A stretch of DNA of 64,000 nucleotides from Terribium retamae (lineage in GTDB: Bacteria > Pseudomonadota > Alphaproteobacteria > Rhizobiales > Rhizobiaceae). A program made the position numbers and the translations under genes. Each line of letters begins with the position of its first letter. Within the stretch, counting starts at the first letter, position 1. The stretch lies in NCBI RefSeq assembly GCF_022347545.1, contig NZ_JAKREW010000006.1, positions 1-64,000 on the forward strand. Reading direction: 5' to 3'. This document shows positions 6,710 to 15,652 of this stretch, one piece after another. The notes below the pieces were generated by a model, which did no database searches, was not told where the DNA came from, and saw nothing but the letters and a program-made list of their open reading frames with translations.

Positions 6710-8491
6710 TCAATCGAGCAGCACGATCGCCGTCGGAGCGTCTTCGTTCTTCTCGGCCAATTCCTCGAACTCGGTGATGTTGTTGATCTCGGTGCCCATG
6801 GAGATGTTGGTGACTCGCTCCAGGATGAATTCCAGAACGACCGGAACCTGATGCTCCTTCATCAGCCGTTCGGCTTCTTTGAAAGCACCTGCAAACTCTT
6901 CCGGCTTGCGGACCCGGATGGCCTTGCAGCCCATCGCCTCGGCGACCGCCACGTGATCGACGCCGTAACCAGCCTGGGGGTCATCCTTCCTGTTCTGATT
7001 TTCGAAGGCAAGGCTGACTTCGTAGTCCATCTGGAAACCCCGCTGCGCCTGGCGGATGAGACCGAGATAGGCATTGTTCACGACGACGTGGATGTAAGGC
7101 AGCTTGTGCTGAGCGCCGACCGCCAGTTCCTCGATCATGAACTGGAAATCATAGTCACCCGACAGCGCTACGATATAAGCATCCGGATTGGCGGCACGGA
7201 CGCCGAGGGCGGCCGGCAACGTCCAGCCAAGCGGGCCGGCCTGGCCGCAATTGATCCAGTTGCGCGGCTTGTAGACGTGCAGGAACTGGGCGCCGGCGAT
7301 CTGGCTGAGACCGATCGTGGTAACGTAAGTGGTGTCCCGCGGGAATGCCTTGTTCATCTCCTCGTAGACGCGTTGCGGCTTCAGCGGGACCTGTTCGAAA
7401 TGCGTCTTGCGCTTCAGGGTCTTCTTGCGCGCCTGGCATTCCTTTGCCCAGCCCGACCAGTCGCGCAGCTTGCCGGCTGTCTTCCACTCGGTGGCGACAT
7501 CCAGCAGCGCCTTCAACGCGGCACCGGCATCCGAGACCAGACCAAGATCCGGCGCAAAGACGCGCCCGATCTGGGTTGGCTCGATATCGACGTGGATGAA
7601 CTTCTTGCCTTTGGTGTAGACATCGACCGAACCGGTGTGGCGGTTGGCCCAGCGGTTGCCGATGCCGAACACGAAATCGGCTTCGAGCATGGTCGCGTTG
7701 CCGTAGCGGTGCGATGTCTGCAGACCGCACATGCCTGCCATCAGCGCGTGGTCATCGGGAATAGCCCCCCAGCCCATCAGGGTCGGAACAACCGGGACGC
7801 CGGTGATCTCGGCAAATTCGATGAGCAGGTCGGACGCATCGGCGTTGATGATGCCACCGCCGGCGACGATCAGCGGCTTTTCGGCCCCGTTCAGCATCGC
7901 CAGCGCCTTTTCGGCCTGCGCGCGGGTCAATGCGGGTTTGGCTAACGGCAACGGCTCATAGGCGTCGATGTCAAACTCGATCTCGGCGAGCTGGACGTCG
8001 ATCGGCAGGTCGACCAAAACCGGACCCGGGCGGCCCGAACGCATCAGATAGAAAGCCTTCTGCAACGTCATCGGAACCAGGTATGGTTCCATGACCGTCA
8101 CCGCCCACTTGGCGACCGGACCGGCGATGGCAGCAATGTCAACGGCCTGGAAGTCTTCCTTGGTGAGGCGGGCACGCGGCGCCTGGCCGGTGATGCAAAG
8201 GATCGGGATCGAGTCCGCTGCGGCCGAATAAAGACCCGTGATCATGTCCGTGCCGGCCGGACCGGAGGTACCGATGCACAGGCCGATATTGCCGGCCTTG
8301 GCGCGGGTGTAGCCCTCCGCCATGTGGGAGGCACCTTCGACGTGGCGGGCCAGGACGTGGCCAATGGTGCCGCGTGCCTTGAGAGCCGAATAGAATGGGT
8401 TGATGGCAGCACCCGGAACGCCGAAGCCGCACTTGATCCCTTCTTTCTCGAGAACGAGAACCGCCGCATCGACTGCGCGCATCCTGGCCAT
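6710..8491 (-). CDS. gcl: Glyoxylate carboligase
   Basis: This 593-residue thiamine-diphosphate enzyme joins two glyoxylates into tartronate semialdehyde and CO2. It opens [20 protein letters not shown]. Val51 in [12 protein letters not shown] replaces the catalytic Glu of other ThDP enzymes, a signature of Gcl. The ThDP/Mg segment [12 protein letters not shown]...[12 protein letters not shown] is present, and the length is normal. GGAGGG lies before the ATG at 8491; a longer frame to 8581 reaches into the AT-rich promoter region and is not believed. It is the first gene of the operon, divergent from an IclR regulator. Confidence 0.97.
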   Translation of the reverse strand: MARMRAVDAAVLVLEKEGIKCGFGVPGAAINPFYSALKARGTIGHVLARHVEGASHMAEGYTRAKAGNIGLCIGTSGPAGTDMITGLYSAAADSIPILCITGQAPRARLTKEDFQAVDIAAIAGPVAKWAVTVMEPYLVPMTLQKAFYLMRSGRPGPVLVDLPIDVQLAEIEFDIDAYEPLPLAKPALTRAQAEKALAMLNGAEKPLIVAGGGIINADASDLLIEFAEITGVPVVPTLMGWGAIPDDHALMAGMCGLQTSHRYGNATMLEADFVFGIGNRWANRHTGSVDVYTKGKKFIHVDIEPTQIGRVFAPDLGLVSDAGAALKALLDVATEWKTAGKLRDWSGWAKECQARKKTLKRKTHFEQVPLKPQRVYEEMNKAFPRDTTYVTTIGLSQIAGAQFLHVYKPRNWINCGQAGPLGWTLPAALGVRAANPDAYIVALSGDYDFQFMIEELAVGAQHKLPYIHVVVNNAYLGLIRQAQRGFQMDYEVSLAFENQNRKDDPQAGYGVDHVAVAEAMGCKAIRVRKPEEFAGAFKEAERLMKEHQVPVVLEFILERVTNISMGTEINNITEFEELAEKNEDAPTAIVLLD

Positions 8492-8566
8492 ATCTGAGCC
8501 CTCCAAAAACGGTGATGTTCGAATGGTCGGAGTCTGCCAGCGGGTGACGTATTTTTCAATTTTTTC

Positions 8567-8585
8567 AGAATAATTTTTCATTATT
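8567..8585. promoter_or_regulatory. Candidate operator between gcl and the iclR-type regulator
   Basis: GAATAAT and ATTATTC form a 7-bp inverted repeat with a 5-base spacer, inside a markedly AT-rich divergent promoter region (about 8550-8690). A wider pair, TTTTCC (8623-8630 area) and GGAAAA (8655-8660 area), lies closer to the regulator. IclR-family proteins bind such palindromes; binding here is inferred. Confidence 0.4.
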
Positions 8586-8702
8586 CAGAATTATCATCTT
8601 CCCATTGTTTTTAAATGTTTTCTTGTTTTCCAAATAAACTGTCGCAAGCAATTCGGAAAATTTTTTTATTGCTGCAGGATCGGTTTTAGCGACAATGCGG
8701 AT

Positions 8703-9524
8703 ATGGAACAGACGGAAAAACGCCAGCGTGGGCGCCCACGCGCCTTCAATGCTCCCGCCGATGCAGCCCAGGTTCAGTCACTGGATCGCGCGTTGCGCAT
8801 CCTTGCGATCGTCGCGGAAGCCAGCGGCATGTCGCTTTCGGAGGTCGCCAACGCTTCCGGCATCGCGGCCTCGACCGCCTATCGCATGCTGACCACACTG
8901 GAAGCGCATGGCATGGTCGAATTCGACAAGACCGACCAGCTCTGGTCCATCGGCGTTGAGACCTATCGCATGGGCGCCGCCTTCCTGCGTCGCCGCAAGC
9001 TGGTCGACCGTGCCCGCATCGTCATGCAGGAACTGATGGAAAAAACTGGCGAGACCGCCAACCTCGGACTGGCCGAAGATGATTGCGTCGTCTTCGTCAG
9101 CCAGGTCGAGACCCATGAGGCAATCCGCGCCTTTTTTCGTCCCGGCACGCGCAGCCCCTTCCATGCATCCGGGATTGGCAAAGCGGTCTTGGCCTATCTT
9201 GACGGCGACCGCGTCGCAGCCATTAGCCGGAGAGCCGGGCTGGAAGCTTTTACGCCCAAGACACTTTCCACCCTGCCCGCACTGGCGCTCGATTTGAAAG
9301 ATATCCGCGAGCGCGGCTGGTCTGTCGATGACGAGGAGCGAAATCTCGGCATGCGCTGCGTGGCAGCAGCAATCTTCAATGAATATGGAGAACCTGTCGG
9401 CGGCGTCTCGGTTTCAGGCCCGACGGCGCGGGTAACTCCGGAAAGGTTGGCCGAAATCGGCCCCCTGGTGCGAGATGCTGCAGTCGAGATCACCAAGATG
9501 ATCGGCGGCAGTACGAAACCCTGA
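8703..9524 (+). CDS. IclR family transcriptional regulator (probable regulator of gcl-hyi-glxR)
   Basis: The 273-residue protein has a short charged leader, an IclR winged-helix domain (about residues 22-85, with LSEVANASGIAASTAYRMLTTL) and the IclR effector domain (about 100-265, with FHASGIGKAVLAYL and GMRCVAAAIFNEYGEPVGGVSVSGP). It is divergent from gcl, so control of glyoxylate use is likely. Relatives such as AllR sense glyoxylate or allantoin products; the ligand here is not known. Confidence 0.88.
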   Translation: MEQTEKRQRGRPRAFNAPADAAQVQSLDRALRILAIVAEASGMSLSEVANASGIAASTAYRMLTTLEAHGMVEFDKTDQLWSIGVETYRMGAAFLRRRKLVDRARIVMQELMEKTGETANLGLAEDDCVVFVSQVETHEAIRAFFRPGTRSPFHASGIGKAVLAYLDGDRVAAISRRAGLEAFTPKTLSTLPALALDLKDIRERGWSVDDEERNLGMRCVAAAIFNEYGEPVGGVSVSGPTARVTPERLAEIGPLVRDAAVEITKMIGGSTKP

Positions 9525-9529
9525 GCCGC

Positions 9530-9663
9530 TCACCCCATGCCCGTGACGTGCCACAGCCAGAAAGCCAGCACGATAAACCCGATTGCGAAACTGACCCCCG
9601 TCCAATCGATATTTGCATCCAGACGGCGAGCACGATCAAACCGACTATGACGATTCGGATCAC
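9530..9663 (-). pseudogene. Frameshifted gene for a tiny two-helix membrane protein
   Basis: On the minus strand a GTG at 9663, with GAGGGA eight bases upstream, opens VIRIVIVGLIVLAVW. The frame then fails, but the next frame continues with DANIDWTGVSFAIGF and IVLAFWLWHVTGMG before a TGA at 9530. Adding one base near 9615-9618 (for example TGGAT to TGGGAT) joins both halves into a 44-residue protein with two membrane helices. This could be a recent natural mutation or a sequencing error. It is convergent with the IclR gene. Function unknown. Confidence 0.5.
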
Positions 9664-9819
9664 GGACAATCCCTCAGCCCATTCACGGCATACTACAGGG
9701 ATATAGGTCTGAAACTCGCCGATTTCATGCCCAGCAAACGGCACGACTGCCTATATCGGTGCAGATGTTGCCGACAATTATCTTTACTGGCGCAGCAAAT
9801 GTGCTAACCGGTGCGCCAT

Positions 9820-9895
9820 GCCCTTGTAGCTCAGCTGGTAGAGCAGCGGTTTTGTAAACCGAAGGTCGCGGGTTCGATCCCTGCCGGGGGCACCA
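9820..9895 (+). tRNA. tRNA-Thr (anticodon TGT)
   Basis: The 76-nt sequence with encoded CCA folds normally. The acceptor GCCCTTG pairs with CGGGGGC using two G-U pairs, the D arm is GCTCAGCTGGTAGAGC, the anticodon loop is TTTGTAA, and the T arm is GCGGGTTCGATCCCTGC. Confidence 0.96.
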
Positions 9896-10040
9896 GTTTT
9901 TCCATCTCACGCCAGTTCGCTTCGCCCGCTGCTCCGGCAGGCAGCCTGATTGGCCGACGGGTTGTCGCCCTTGCGAACTCCGCCAGGTTCGATGCTTCGC
10001 CGCAGAAGCGCACCACTCCCCTTCCCGTTCACAACCCTCA

Positions 10041-10187
10041 TCAGCGCCTGGTCAGGCACGGCATCAGCACGCCCGTGCATTTCGATGACACCACCGGCTG
10101 ATTCATTTGGCCGGATGCCCGCACCACGATGGAAAACATCACGGCAAAGGAGCCGAGCATCAGGAAGAGGATCATCAGGCGTGACAT
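10041..10187 (-). CDS. Possible small single-helix membrane protein (48 aa)
   Basis: A minus-strand frame from the ATG at 10187 encodes a strong hydrophobic helix (MSRLMILFLMLGSFAVMFSI) followed by a polar tail ending in PCLTRR. Nearly all third codon positions are G or C, as in real genes of this genome, which is why I list it. An earlier ATG at 10244 is also possible. No clear ribosome-binding site is visible and no family is recognised. It lies between tRNA-Thr and nadK and is divergent from nadK. Confidence 0.4.
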   Translation of the reverse strand: MSRLMILFLMLGSFAVMFSIVVRASGQMNQPVVSSKCTGVLMPCLTRR

Positions 10188-10437
10188 CGACAAAGGGAAC
10201 GCTCTCGACTTGGCCCCCGCCAACCGATCGCTGGCCGCAAGCATGACCAATGCAAATTTCAGAAAAATTAAGACGGAATTTAACCATGTTTCGCCATGGA
10301 GACGGAGCGGCTGTGATTCGGGGACGCCAGCGGGCGGCTGCGCGTGACCAGCATCATCACGCTCTTTGCAGGCGTGGGTCGACCATGCTACGCCGCGCTG
10401 GTCGATGTCGGGGATCAGCCATCGCCAGCCGGGAGCC

Positions 10438-11211
10438 ATGACGAACACCGCAAGCCGCCTCGCCTTCGTTTCTTCCGAGACCGCCGACGCCAAGGCCGCG
10501 CTGGAACGGCTGAGCGCGCGCTATGGTCAGGTTCCCGTCGATGAGGCCGATACCATCGTTGCGCTCGGCGGCGACGGCTTTCTGCTGCAGACGCTACGCG
10601 ATACGATGAGCAGCGGCAAACGCGTCTACGGCATGAACCGCGGCACGATCGGCTTCCTGATGAATGAATTCCGGGAAAAGGGCCTGATCGAGCGCATCGC
10701 CAGGGCGGTGCCGGAAACCATCCGCCCGCTCGAGATGTCCGCGACCAACGCCGAAGGCGAAACCATCGAGGCGCTTGCAATCAATGAGGTGGCACTGTGG
10801 CGCCAATCCTACCAGACGGCAAAGATCCGCATTGCCGTTGACGACCATGTCCGCCTCGAGGAGCTGAGCTGCGACGGCGTCATGATCGCGACGCCGGCGG
10901 GCTCGACTGCCTATAATCTGTCCGCCCACGGCCCCATCCTGCCCCTCGACGCACCGCTTCTGGCGCTCACGCCGGTGAGCCCGTTCCGGCCGCGACGCTG
11001 GCGGGGGGCGCTTTTGTCCAACAGGGCGACTGTGCGTTTCGACATCCTCGAGGCCGAAAAGCGCCCCGTGAACGCCGCCGCGGACCACACGGAAGTGAAG
11101 GCCGTGGCCTCGGTGACTGTACGGGAATCGCTGACTGCAACCGCCACGGTGCTGTTCGATCCCAACCATTCCTGGGATGAGCGCATTTTGGCCGAACAGT
11201 TCCGTTATTGA
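10438..11211 (+). CDS. nadK: NAD kinase
   Basis: The 257-residue protein has the NAD-kinase GGDG motif ([15 protein letters not shown], about residues 40-54), the [10 protein letters not shown] segment and the second conserved block [23 protein letters not shown]. It phosphorylates NAD to NADP with ATP. The length fits short bacterial NAD kinases. The ATG at 10438 is taken because homologous sequence begins there; GGGAG lies just before it. Alternative upstream starts would add about 24 poorly conserved residues. Confidence 0.95.
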   Translation: MTNTASRLAFVSSETADAKAALERLSARYGQVPVDEADTIVALGGDGFLLQTLRDTMSSGKRVYGMNRGTIGFLMNEFREKGLIERIARAVPETIRPLEMSATNAEGETIEALAINEVALWRQSYQTAKIRIAVDDHVRLEELSCDGVMIATPAGSTAYNLSAHGPILPLDAPLLALTPVSPFRPRRWRGALLSNRATVRFDILEAEKRPVNAAADHTEVKAVASVTVRESLTATATVLFDPNHSWDERILAEQFRY

Positions 11212-11403
11212 GCTTCGCTTCGGGTTGAAGCGTGTCCAGCCGCCACTAACTAAAGGCAAACGCCGCGCGAACCCCGGTTTCACGCCCGTTTGTGTTGACA
11301 AAACGTAGACTTGCGCCTATCGGCGTTCACGATATTGCAGACGCGGGGCGTCTGCCGCGACGGAAGCCGCCGCGCTCCCAGTACAAGCCAAAGACAGCGA
11401 AAC

Positions 11404-12891
11404 TTGTCCTCAGACACCCAGACCGCTCAAGAAGCGTTGCTTTTTTCCGACCTCGGCCTTTCGTCCAAGGTGCTTTCGGCCGTCACCGATGCCGGCTATA
11501 CGCAGCCGACACCGATCCAGGCCGGAGCGATCCCGCATGCTTTGCAAGGCAAGGATGTTCTGGGTATCGCTCAGACAGGTACCGGCAAGACCGCATCCTT
11601 CGTATTGCCGATGCTGACGCGGCTTGAAAAGGGTCGGGCACGGGCACGTATGCCGCGCACGCTGATCCTCGAGCCGACGCGCGAACTCGCCGCGCAGGTC
11701 GAAGAGAATTTCGTCAAATACGGTAAGAACCATCGCCTCACCGTGGCGCTGCTCATCGGCGGCGTGTCCTTCGAGGACCAGGAAAAGAAGCTGGAGCGCG
11801 GCGCCGATGTGCTAATCGCCACGCCCGGCCGCCTGCTCGACCATTTCGAGCGCGGCAAACTACTTCTGACCGGTGTCGAGATCCTCGTCATCGATGAAGC
11901 CGATCGCATGCTCGACATGGGCTTCATCCCTGACATCGAGCGCATCTGCAAGCTGATCCCCTTCACCCGGCAGACGTTGTTCTTCTCGGCGACCATGCCG
12001 CCGGAAATCACCAAGCTCACCGAACAGTTCCTGCACGCTCCGGTGCGTATCGAGGTTGCCAAGGCGGCCACGACGGCCTCCACGGTGACGCAACGTCTGG
12101 TCAAGGCCGGCTCCAAACCCTGGGACAAGCGCGCCGTGTTGCGCGACCTGATCCGAGCCGAAGAAGATGGCTTGAAGAACGCCATCATCTTCTGCAACCG
12201 CAAGGTCGAGGTCTCCGAACTGTTCCGCTCGTTGCTGAAGCACGACTTCAACGCCGGCGCGCTGCATGGCGACATGGATCAGCGTGCACGCATGACCATG
12301 TTGTCCAATTTCCGAGACGGTAAATTGAAGTTGCTGGTCGCATCGGATGTGGCAGCCCGCGGTCTCGACATCCCCGATGTCAGCCACGTCTTCAACTACG
12401 ACGTCCCGATCCACGCCGAGGATTATGTCCACCGTATCGGTCGCACTGGCCGTGCAGGACGCTCCGGCAAGTCCTTCACGATTGCTACCAAGGGCGACAC
12501 CAAATATGTCGATGCCATCGAGAGGCTGATCGGAAAACAGATCGACTGGCTGGACGGCGATCTCTCCACGCTCGCAGCGAGCGAAGAGGCCGATGAAACG
12601 CCTCGCCGGGGCCGAGGCGACAAGCGCAAGGGCGGCCGCAAGGATGGCGACGATCGCCGCAAGGACAAACGCAGCGACAAGCACGCCGCCAACGAAAACG
12701 GCGAGGCCAAGACCGCAGACGGTGACGACAAGCGCCAGCGCAAGGAAGCGATCCGTAGCGAAAATGCCGACCGCAAGGACCATCGCCAGCAGCGCGACAA
12801 CCGTCCTGCCCGACGCCATGAGGAAGACGACAAGACGATCGGCTTTGGCGACGACGTGCCGGCCTTCATGAAGATCGTCGCCAGGGTTTAA
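11404..12891 (+). CDS. DEAD-box ATP-dependent RNA helicase (RhlE-like)
   Basis: The protein has the full helicase set: Q motif (FSDLGLSSKVLSAV...YTQPTPIQ), motif I AQTGTGKT, Ia PTRELAAQ, DEAD motif VIDEADRMLDMGF, SAT, then the second domain with ARGLDIPDV and HRIGRTGR. After about residue 400 comes a long Arg/Lys/Asp/Glu-rich tail, probably disordered and RNA binding. There is no upstream ATG; I use a TTG at 11404, where similarity begins, but a TTG at 11311 is also possible. It likely unwinds structured RNA in ribosome assembly or decay. It lies downstream of nadK. Confidence 0.9.
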   Translation: MSSDTQTAQEALLFSDLGLSSKVLSAVTDAGYTQPTPIQAGAIPHALQGKDVLGIAQTGTGKTASFVLPMLTRLEKGRARARMPRTLILEPTRELAAQVEENFVKYGKNHRLTVALLIGGVSFEDQEKKLERGADVLIATPGRLLDHFERGKLLLTGVEILVIDEADRMLDMGFIPDIERICKLIPFTRQTLFFSATMPPEITKLTEQFLHAPVRIEVAKAATTASTVTQRLVKAGSKPWDKRAVLRDLIRAEEDGLKNAIIFCNRKVEVSELFRSLLKHDFNAGALHGDMDQRARMTMLSNFRDGKLKLLVASDVAARGLDIPDVSHVFNYDVPIHAEDYVHRIGRTGRAGRSGKSFTIATKGDTKYVDAIERLIGKQIDWLDGDLSTLAASEEADETPRRGRGDKRKGGRKDGDDRRKDKRSDKHAANENGEAKTADGDDKRQRKEAIRSENADRKDHRQQRDNRPARRHEEDDKTIGFGDDVPAFMKIVARV

Positions 12892-12960
12892 TTCCTCTGC
12901 GACGGGTTTCCCGTCTCTCTTCGATCACCGGCCTTCCGGACAATCCTTTGACATCAAAAC

Positions 12961-12987
12961 AAAAATGGCCCCGTCGGGGCCATTTTT
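12961..12987. terminator. Bidirectional terminator between helicase and OmpA-like genes
   Basis: AAAAATGGCCCC and GGGGCCATTTTT form a near-perfect stem with a tiny loop. The A and T runs let it work for both convergent genes. Confidence 0.9.
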
Positions 12988-13006
12988 AGATCCGCAAGGC
13001 GTTGCC

Positions 13007-13654
13007 TCAGGTAAGCGGGGAAAGCTGGATCTCGACGCGGCGATTCTGCGCCCGGCCTTCGGTGGTGTTGTTGGAGGCGATCGGCCTGGTCTCGCCGAAG
13101 CCGGTGACCGCGAAGCGCCGCGAGTCGACCCCCTGCCCCGACAGATAATTCGCAACGGACAACGCACGGCGTTGCGACAGGTCGAAATTATGCTGGTCCG
13201 AGCCGGTCGAATCGGTGTGGCCATACACGTCGACAATCGTCTGATTGTACTTCTTCAGCACCAGCGCGACCGAATTCAACACCGGATAGAAGCTCGCCTT
13301 GACGGAGTCCTGATCGGTGGCAAAGGTGATGTCCGAGGGCATGTTGAGAACAATCTGGTTGCCCACGCGGGTAACCGAAACACCGGTGCCTTGCAGTTGC
13401 TGACGCAGCGCGTTTTCGTTCTGGTCCATCACCGATCCGATGGCACCGCCGGCCAATGCGCCAATACCGGCACCGATCAGTGCGTTGCGACGGTCATTAC
13501 CGCCAGCCAACGTACCGAGTGCCGCACCGGCCAAGCCGCCGAGCACCGCGCCACCTGCGGTGTTGGAAACCTTCTGCTCACCCGTGTAGGGGTCGGTCGT
13601 GCAAGCACTGGCCAACACAGCCGTAGCCACCACGCTGAGCACAATCTTCTTCAT
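13007..13654 (-). CDS. OmpA-family outer-membrane lipoprotein
   Basis: The 215-residue protein starts with a lipoprotein signal (LASAC, Cys18). It then has a Gly-rich, hydrophobic segment (residues about 32-73, glycine-zipper type: GGAVLGGLAGAALGTLAGG) and a C-terminal OmpA/MotB peptidoglycan-binding domain with YGHTDSTGSDQHNFDLSQRRALSV and RRVEIQL. It is expected to anchor outer membrane to cell wall, like YiaD/Pal-type proteins. It is monocistronic, with a terminator shared with the helicase gene. Confidence 0.9.
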   Translation of the reverse strand: MKKIVLSVVATAVLASACTTDPYTGEQKVSNTAGGAVLGGLAGAALGTLAGGNDRRNALIGAGIGALAGGAIGSVMDQNENALRQQLQGTGVSVTRVGNQIVLNMPSDITFATDQDSVKASFYPVLNSVALVLKKYNQTIVDVYGHTDSTGSDQHNFDLSQRRALSVANYLSGQGVDSRRFAVTGFGETRPIASNNTTEGRAQNRRVEIQLSPLT

Positions 13655-13824
13655 AGGATATCCCTCTCCAAACAGCGGCCGCGACTCGGCTCACCGGGCC
13701 AGTCCTTAGCCGCCCTTCTAGCACGAATTGCGGCAAAAACCGGAGCATGAAATGGCGCAGCGCAGGGTTTTCCGCACCGTTTCGGCATCACCACATCAAG
13801 TCGAAAACGTCGGCAAGGTGACGG

Positions 13825-14193
13825 TTACCATAGGTTCTTGCCGTCGATGACCACCACCTCGACCTTGTCGAGATCGAAATCATCGAACAGTCGGGAGTTG
13901 ATGCTGATCTTCGGATTGTCGAAGTCTGGTTCACCGGTCGACCAATCCGGTGTCTCGGTAAAGGTACCGCAGCCGCATGTCGCGCAGAAACCGTGCTTTA
14001 TGGTCTTCGAGCCCCAGCGGTAGAAGCTCACATTTTCAGCCGGGCTCGTCAGTTTGAACTTATCCGGCGTGTAGTAGGCCCAGAGCGAGCCGCGCTTAGA
14101 GCAGAAGGAACAGGTGCACTGTGTCACCGTTTGCGGCGCTTCCGACACCTCGAAGGTCGTAGCCTTGCAGTGACAGCTTCCTTTGATGACCAT
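13825..14193 (-). CDS. GFA/CENP-V family zinc protein
   Basis: This 122-residue protein has the GFA zinc-binding cysteines: GSCHCKATTFEV near the start, QCTCSFCSKRG in the middle and CATCGCGTF further on. The fold is named after glutathione-dependent formaldehyde-activating enzyme, but most members have unproven roles. The ATG at 14193 is used because the family begins with a short strand before GSCHC; an extension to 14271 is unlike the family. It is separated from prfB by about 100 bases. Confidence 0.88.
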   Translation of the reverse strand: MVIKGSCHCKATTFEVSEAPQTVTQCTCSFCSKRGSLWAYYTPDKFKLTSPAENVSFYRWGSKTIKHGFCATCGCGTFTETPDWSTGEPDFDNPKISINSRLFDDFDLDKVEVVVIDGKNLW

Positions 14194-14291
14194 TGGGCTC
14201 TCCTCGCTGTGCCGATGAATTAGCAACACAGCATAGAGATCGCCTCCTGACAACTTAACGTCAGGAGGCATGACAACGGCGCCTATGAACC

Positions 14292-15423
14292 CTAGTCGAT
14301 GTCCGCGACGGGCTGCGACACACCGCCTTCGATGCGCTGAGACAGCGAGGCTTCCATGAAGTCGTCGAGATCGCCGTCGAGCACATCGGACGGGCTGGTC
14401 GATTCGACGCCCGTGCGCAGATCTTTCACGAGTTGGTAGGGCTGGAGCACATAGGATCGGATCTGGTGGCCCCAGCCGATGTCAGTCTTGGCCGCTTCCG
14501 TTGCACTGGCTGCAGCCTCGCGCTTCTTCAGCTCTTCCTCGTAAAGGCGGGAACGCAGCATTTCCCACGCCTTGGCACGATTCTGGTGCTGCGAACGGCC
14601 CGCCTGGCAGGCGACCGCGATGCCGGTCGGGATATGCGTGATGCGCACGGCCGAGTCGGTGGTGTTGACGTGCTGACCACCGGCACCCGACGAACGGTAG
14701 GTGTCGATGCGCACATCGGACTCGCTCACCTCGATCTGGATGTTGTCGTCGATCACCGGGTAGACCCAGATAGACGAGAACGAGGTGTGACGGCGCGCGT
14801 TGGAATCGTAGGGCGAGATACGCACGAGGCGATGCACGCCCGATTCCGTCTTCAGCCAGCCATAGGCGTTGTGGCCCTTGATCAGCACGGTCGCCGACTT
14901 GATGCCTGCCTCTTCGCCATCGTGGACTTCAAGCACCTCGACCTTGAATTTGCGGCGTTCAGCCCAGCGCGTGTACATGCGCAGAAGCATATTCGCCCAA
15001 TCCTGGCTTTCAGTGCCGCCTGCGCCGGCGTGGACTTCCAGATAGGTGTCGTTGGCGTCGGCTTCGCCAGAGAGCATGGTCTCGATCTGACGCGCCCTGA
15101 CCTCGCCGGCCAGCGAACGGATCGCCGCCTCGGCTTCTTGGACAATGCTCTCGTCGCCTTCTTCCTCGCCGAGTTCGATCAGACCGATATTGTCTTCCAG
15201 CGCCTGGGTCACGCCATTGACCGTGCCGATGCCCTCTTCGAGCCCCTGGCGCTCACGCATCAGCTTCTGCGCTTCCTGCGGGTCGTTCCAGAGGCTGGCG
15301 TCCTCGGCACGCACATTCAGGTATTCAAGCCTTTTTAGCGCCTGATCCCAGTCAAAGATGCCTCCTCAGCAGGGTTATCGCCTGCCTGATTTCGTCGACA
15401 ATGTTCTGCGTTTCCGCGCGCAT
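14292..15423 (-). CDS. prfB: Peptide chain release factor 2 (programmed +1 frameshift)
   Basis: RF2 releases the peptide at UGA and UAA codons. The main frame has the GGQ motif ([15 protein letters not shown]) and the stop-codon recognition loop as [13 protein letters not shown], with SPY rather than the usual SPF. The true start is the ATG at 15423. That frame encodes [20 protein letters not shown], then RHL and an in-frame TGA at 15354-15352; slipping +1 at CTT-T continues with [13 protein letters not shown] and the rest of RF2, about 376 residues in total. Treating the frame as starting at 15314 would lose the N-terminal domain. mrcA lies upstream on the same strand. Confidence 0.95.
15351..15366 (-). 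promoter_or_regulatory. prfB programmed frameshift site
   Basis: On the minus strand the sequence reads AGGAGG CAT CTT TGA C. The internal Shine-Dalgarno sits 3 bases before CTT, and the slow UGA codon followed by C is the standard RF2 autoregulation signal: low RF2 gives slippage and more RF2. Confidence 0.95.
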
Positions 15424-15472
15424 GATCTCTTTTTTCTTTTCCGGTTATGAGAAGTGTCTTTTCCGATACGAA

Positions 15473-15486
15473 GTGACAACTGTCAC
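15473..15486. promoter_or_regulatory. Palindrome upstream of prfB
   Basis: GTGACA-AC-TGTCAC is a perfect 6-bp inverted repeat with a 2-base centre, 50 bases upstream of the prfB ATG. It could be an operator. No regulator is identified. Confidence 0.3.
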
Positions 15487-15611
15487 AATTCGGGAACTGC
15501 TTTGAGATTCGAACAATCCGCCTGGAAATGCCGGATCTCTCTACGGCTTGAATCTCACCTCGTCCAAGTTGGCGCGATACATAGGCATCGCTCCGCCGCC
15601 TGTAAAGCGAA

Positions 15612-15634
15612 ATGGCCGGCACAAGGCCGGCCGA
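15612..15634 (-). terminator. Hairpin after mrcA (weak terminator candidate)
   Basis: GGCCGGC and GCCGGCC form a 7-bp stem with a five-base loop about 20 bases after the mrcA stop, followed on the minus strand by ATTTCG rather than a true T run. Confidence 0.4.
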
Positions 15635-15652
15635 TCGGCGACTGCAATCTTG

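Noticed and set aside
6677..7945. 422-codon open frame on the plus strand
   Set aside because: It is antisense to gcl across its length; GC-rich codons of gcl keep the opposite frame open. No family features.
11860..12819. 319-codon open frame on the minus strand
   Set aside because: Antisense to the DEAD-box helicase; composition artefact.
14433..15338. 301-codon open frame on the plus strand
   Set aside because: It is antisense to prfB, which has clear RF2 motifs.
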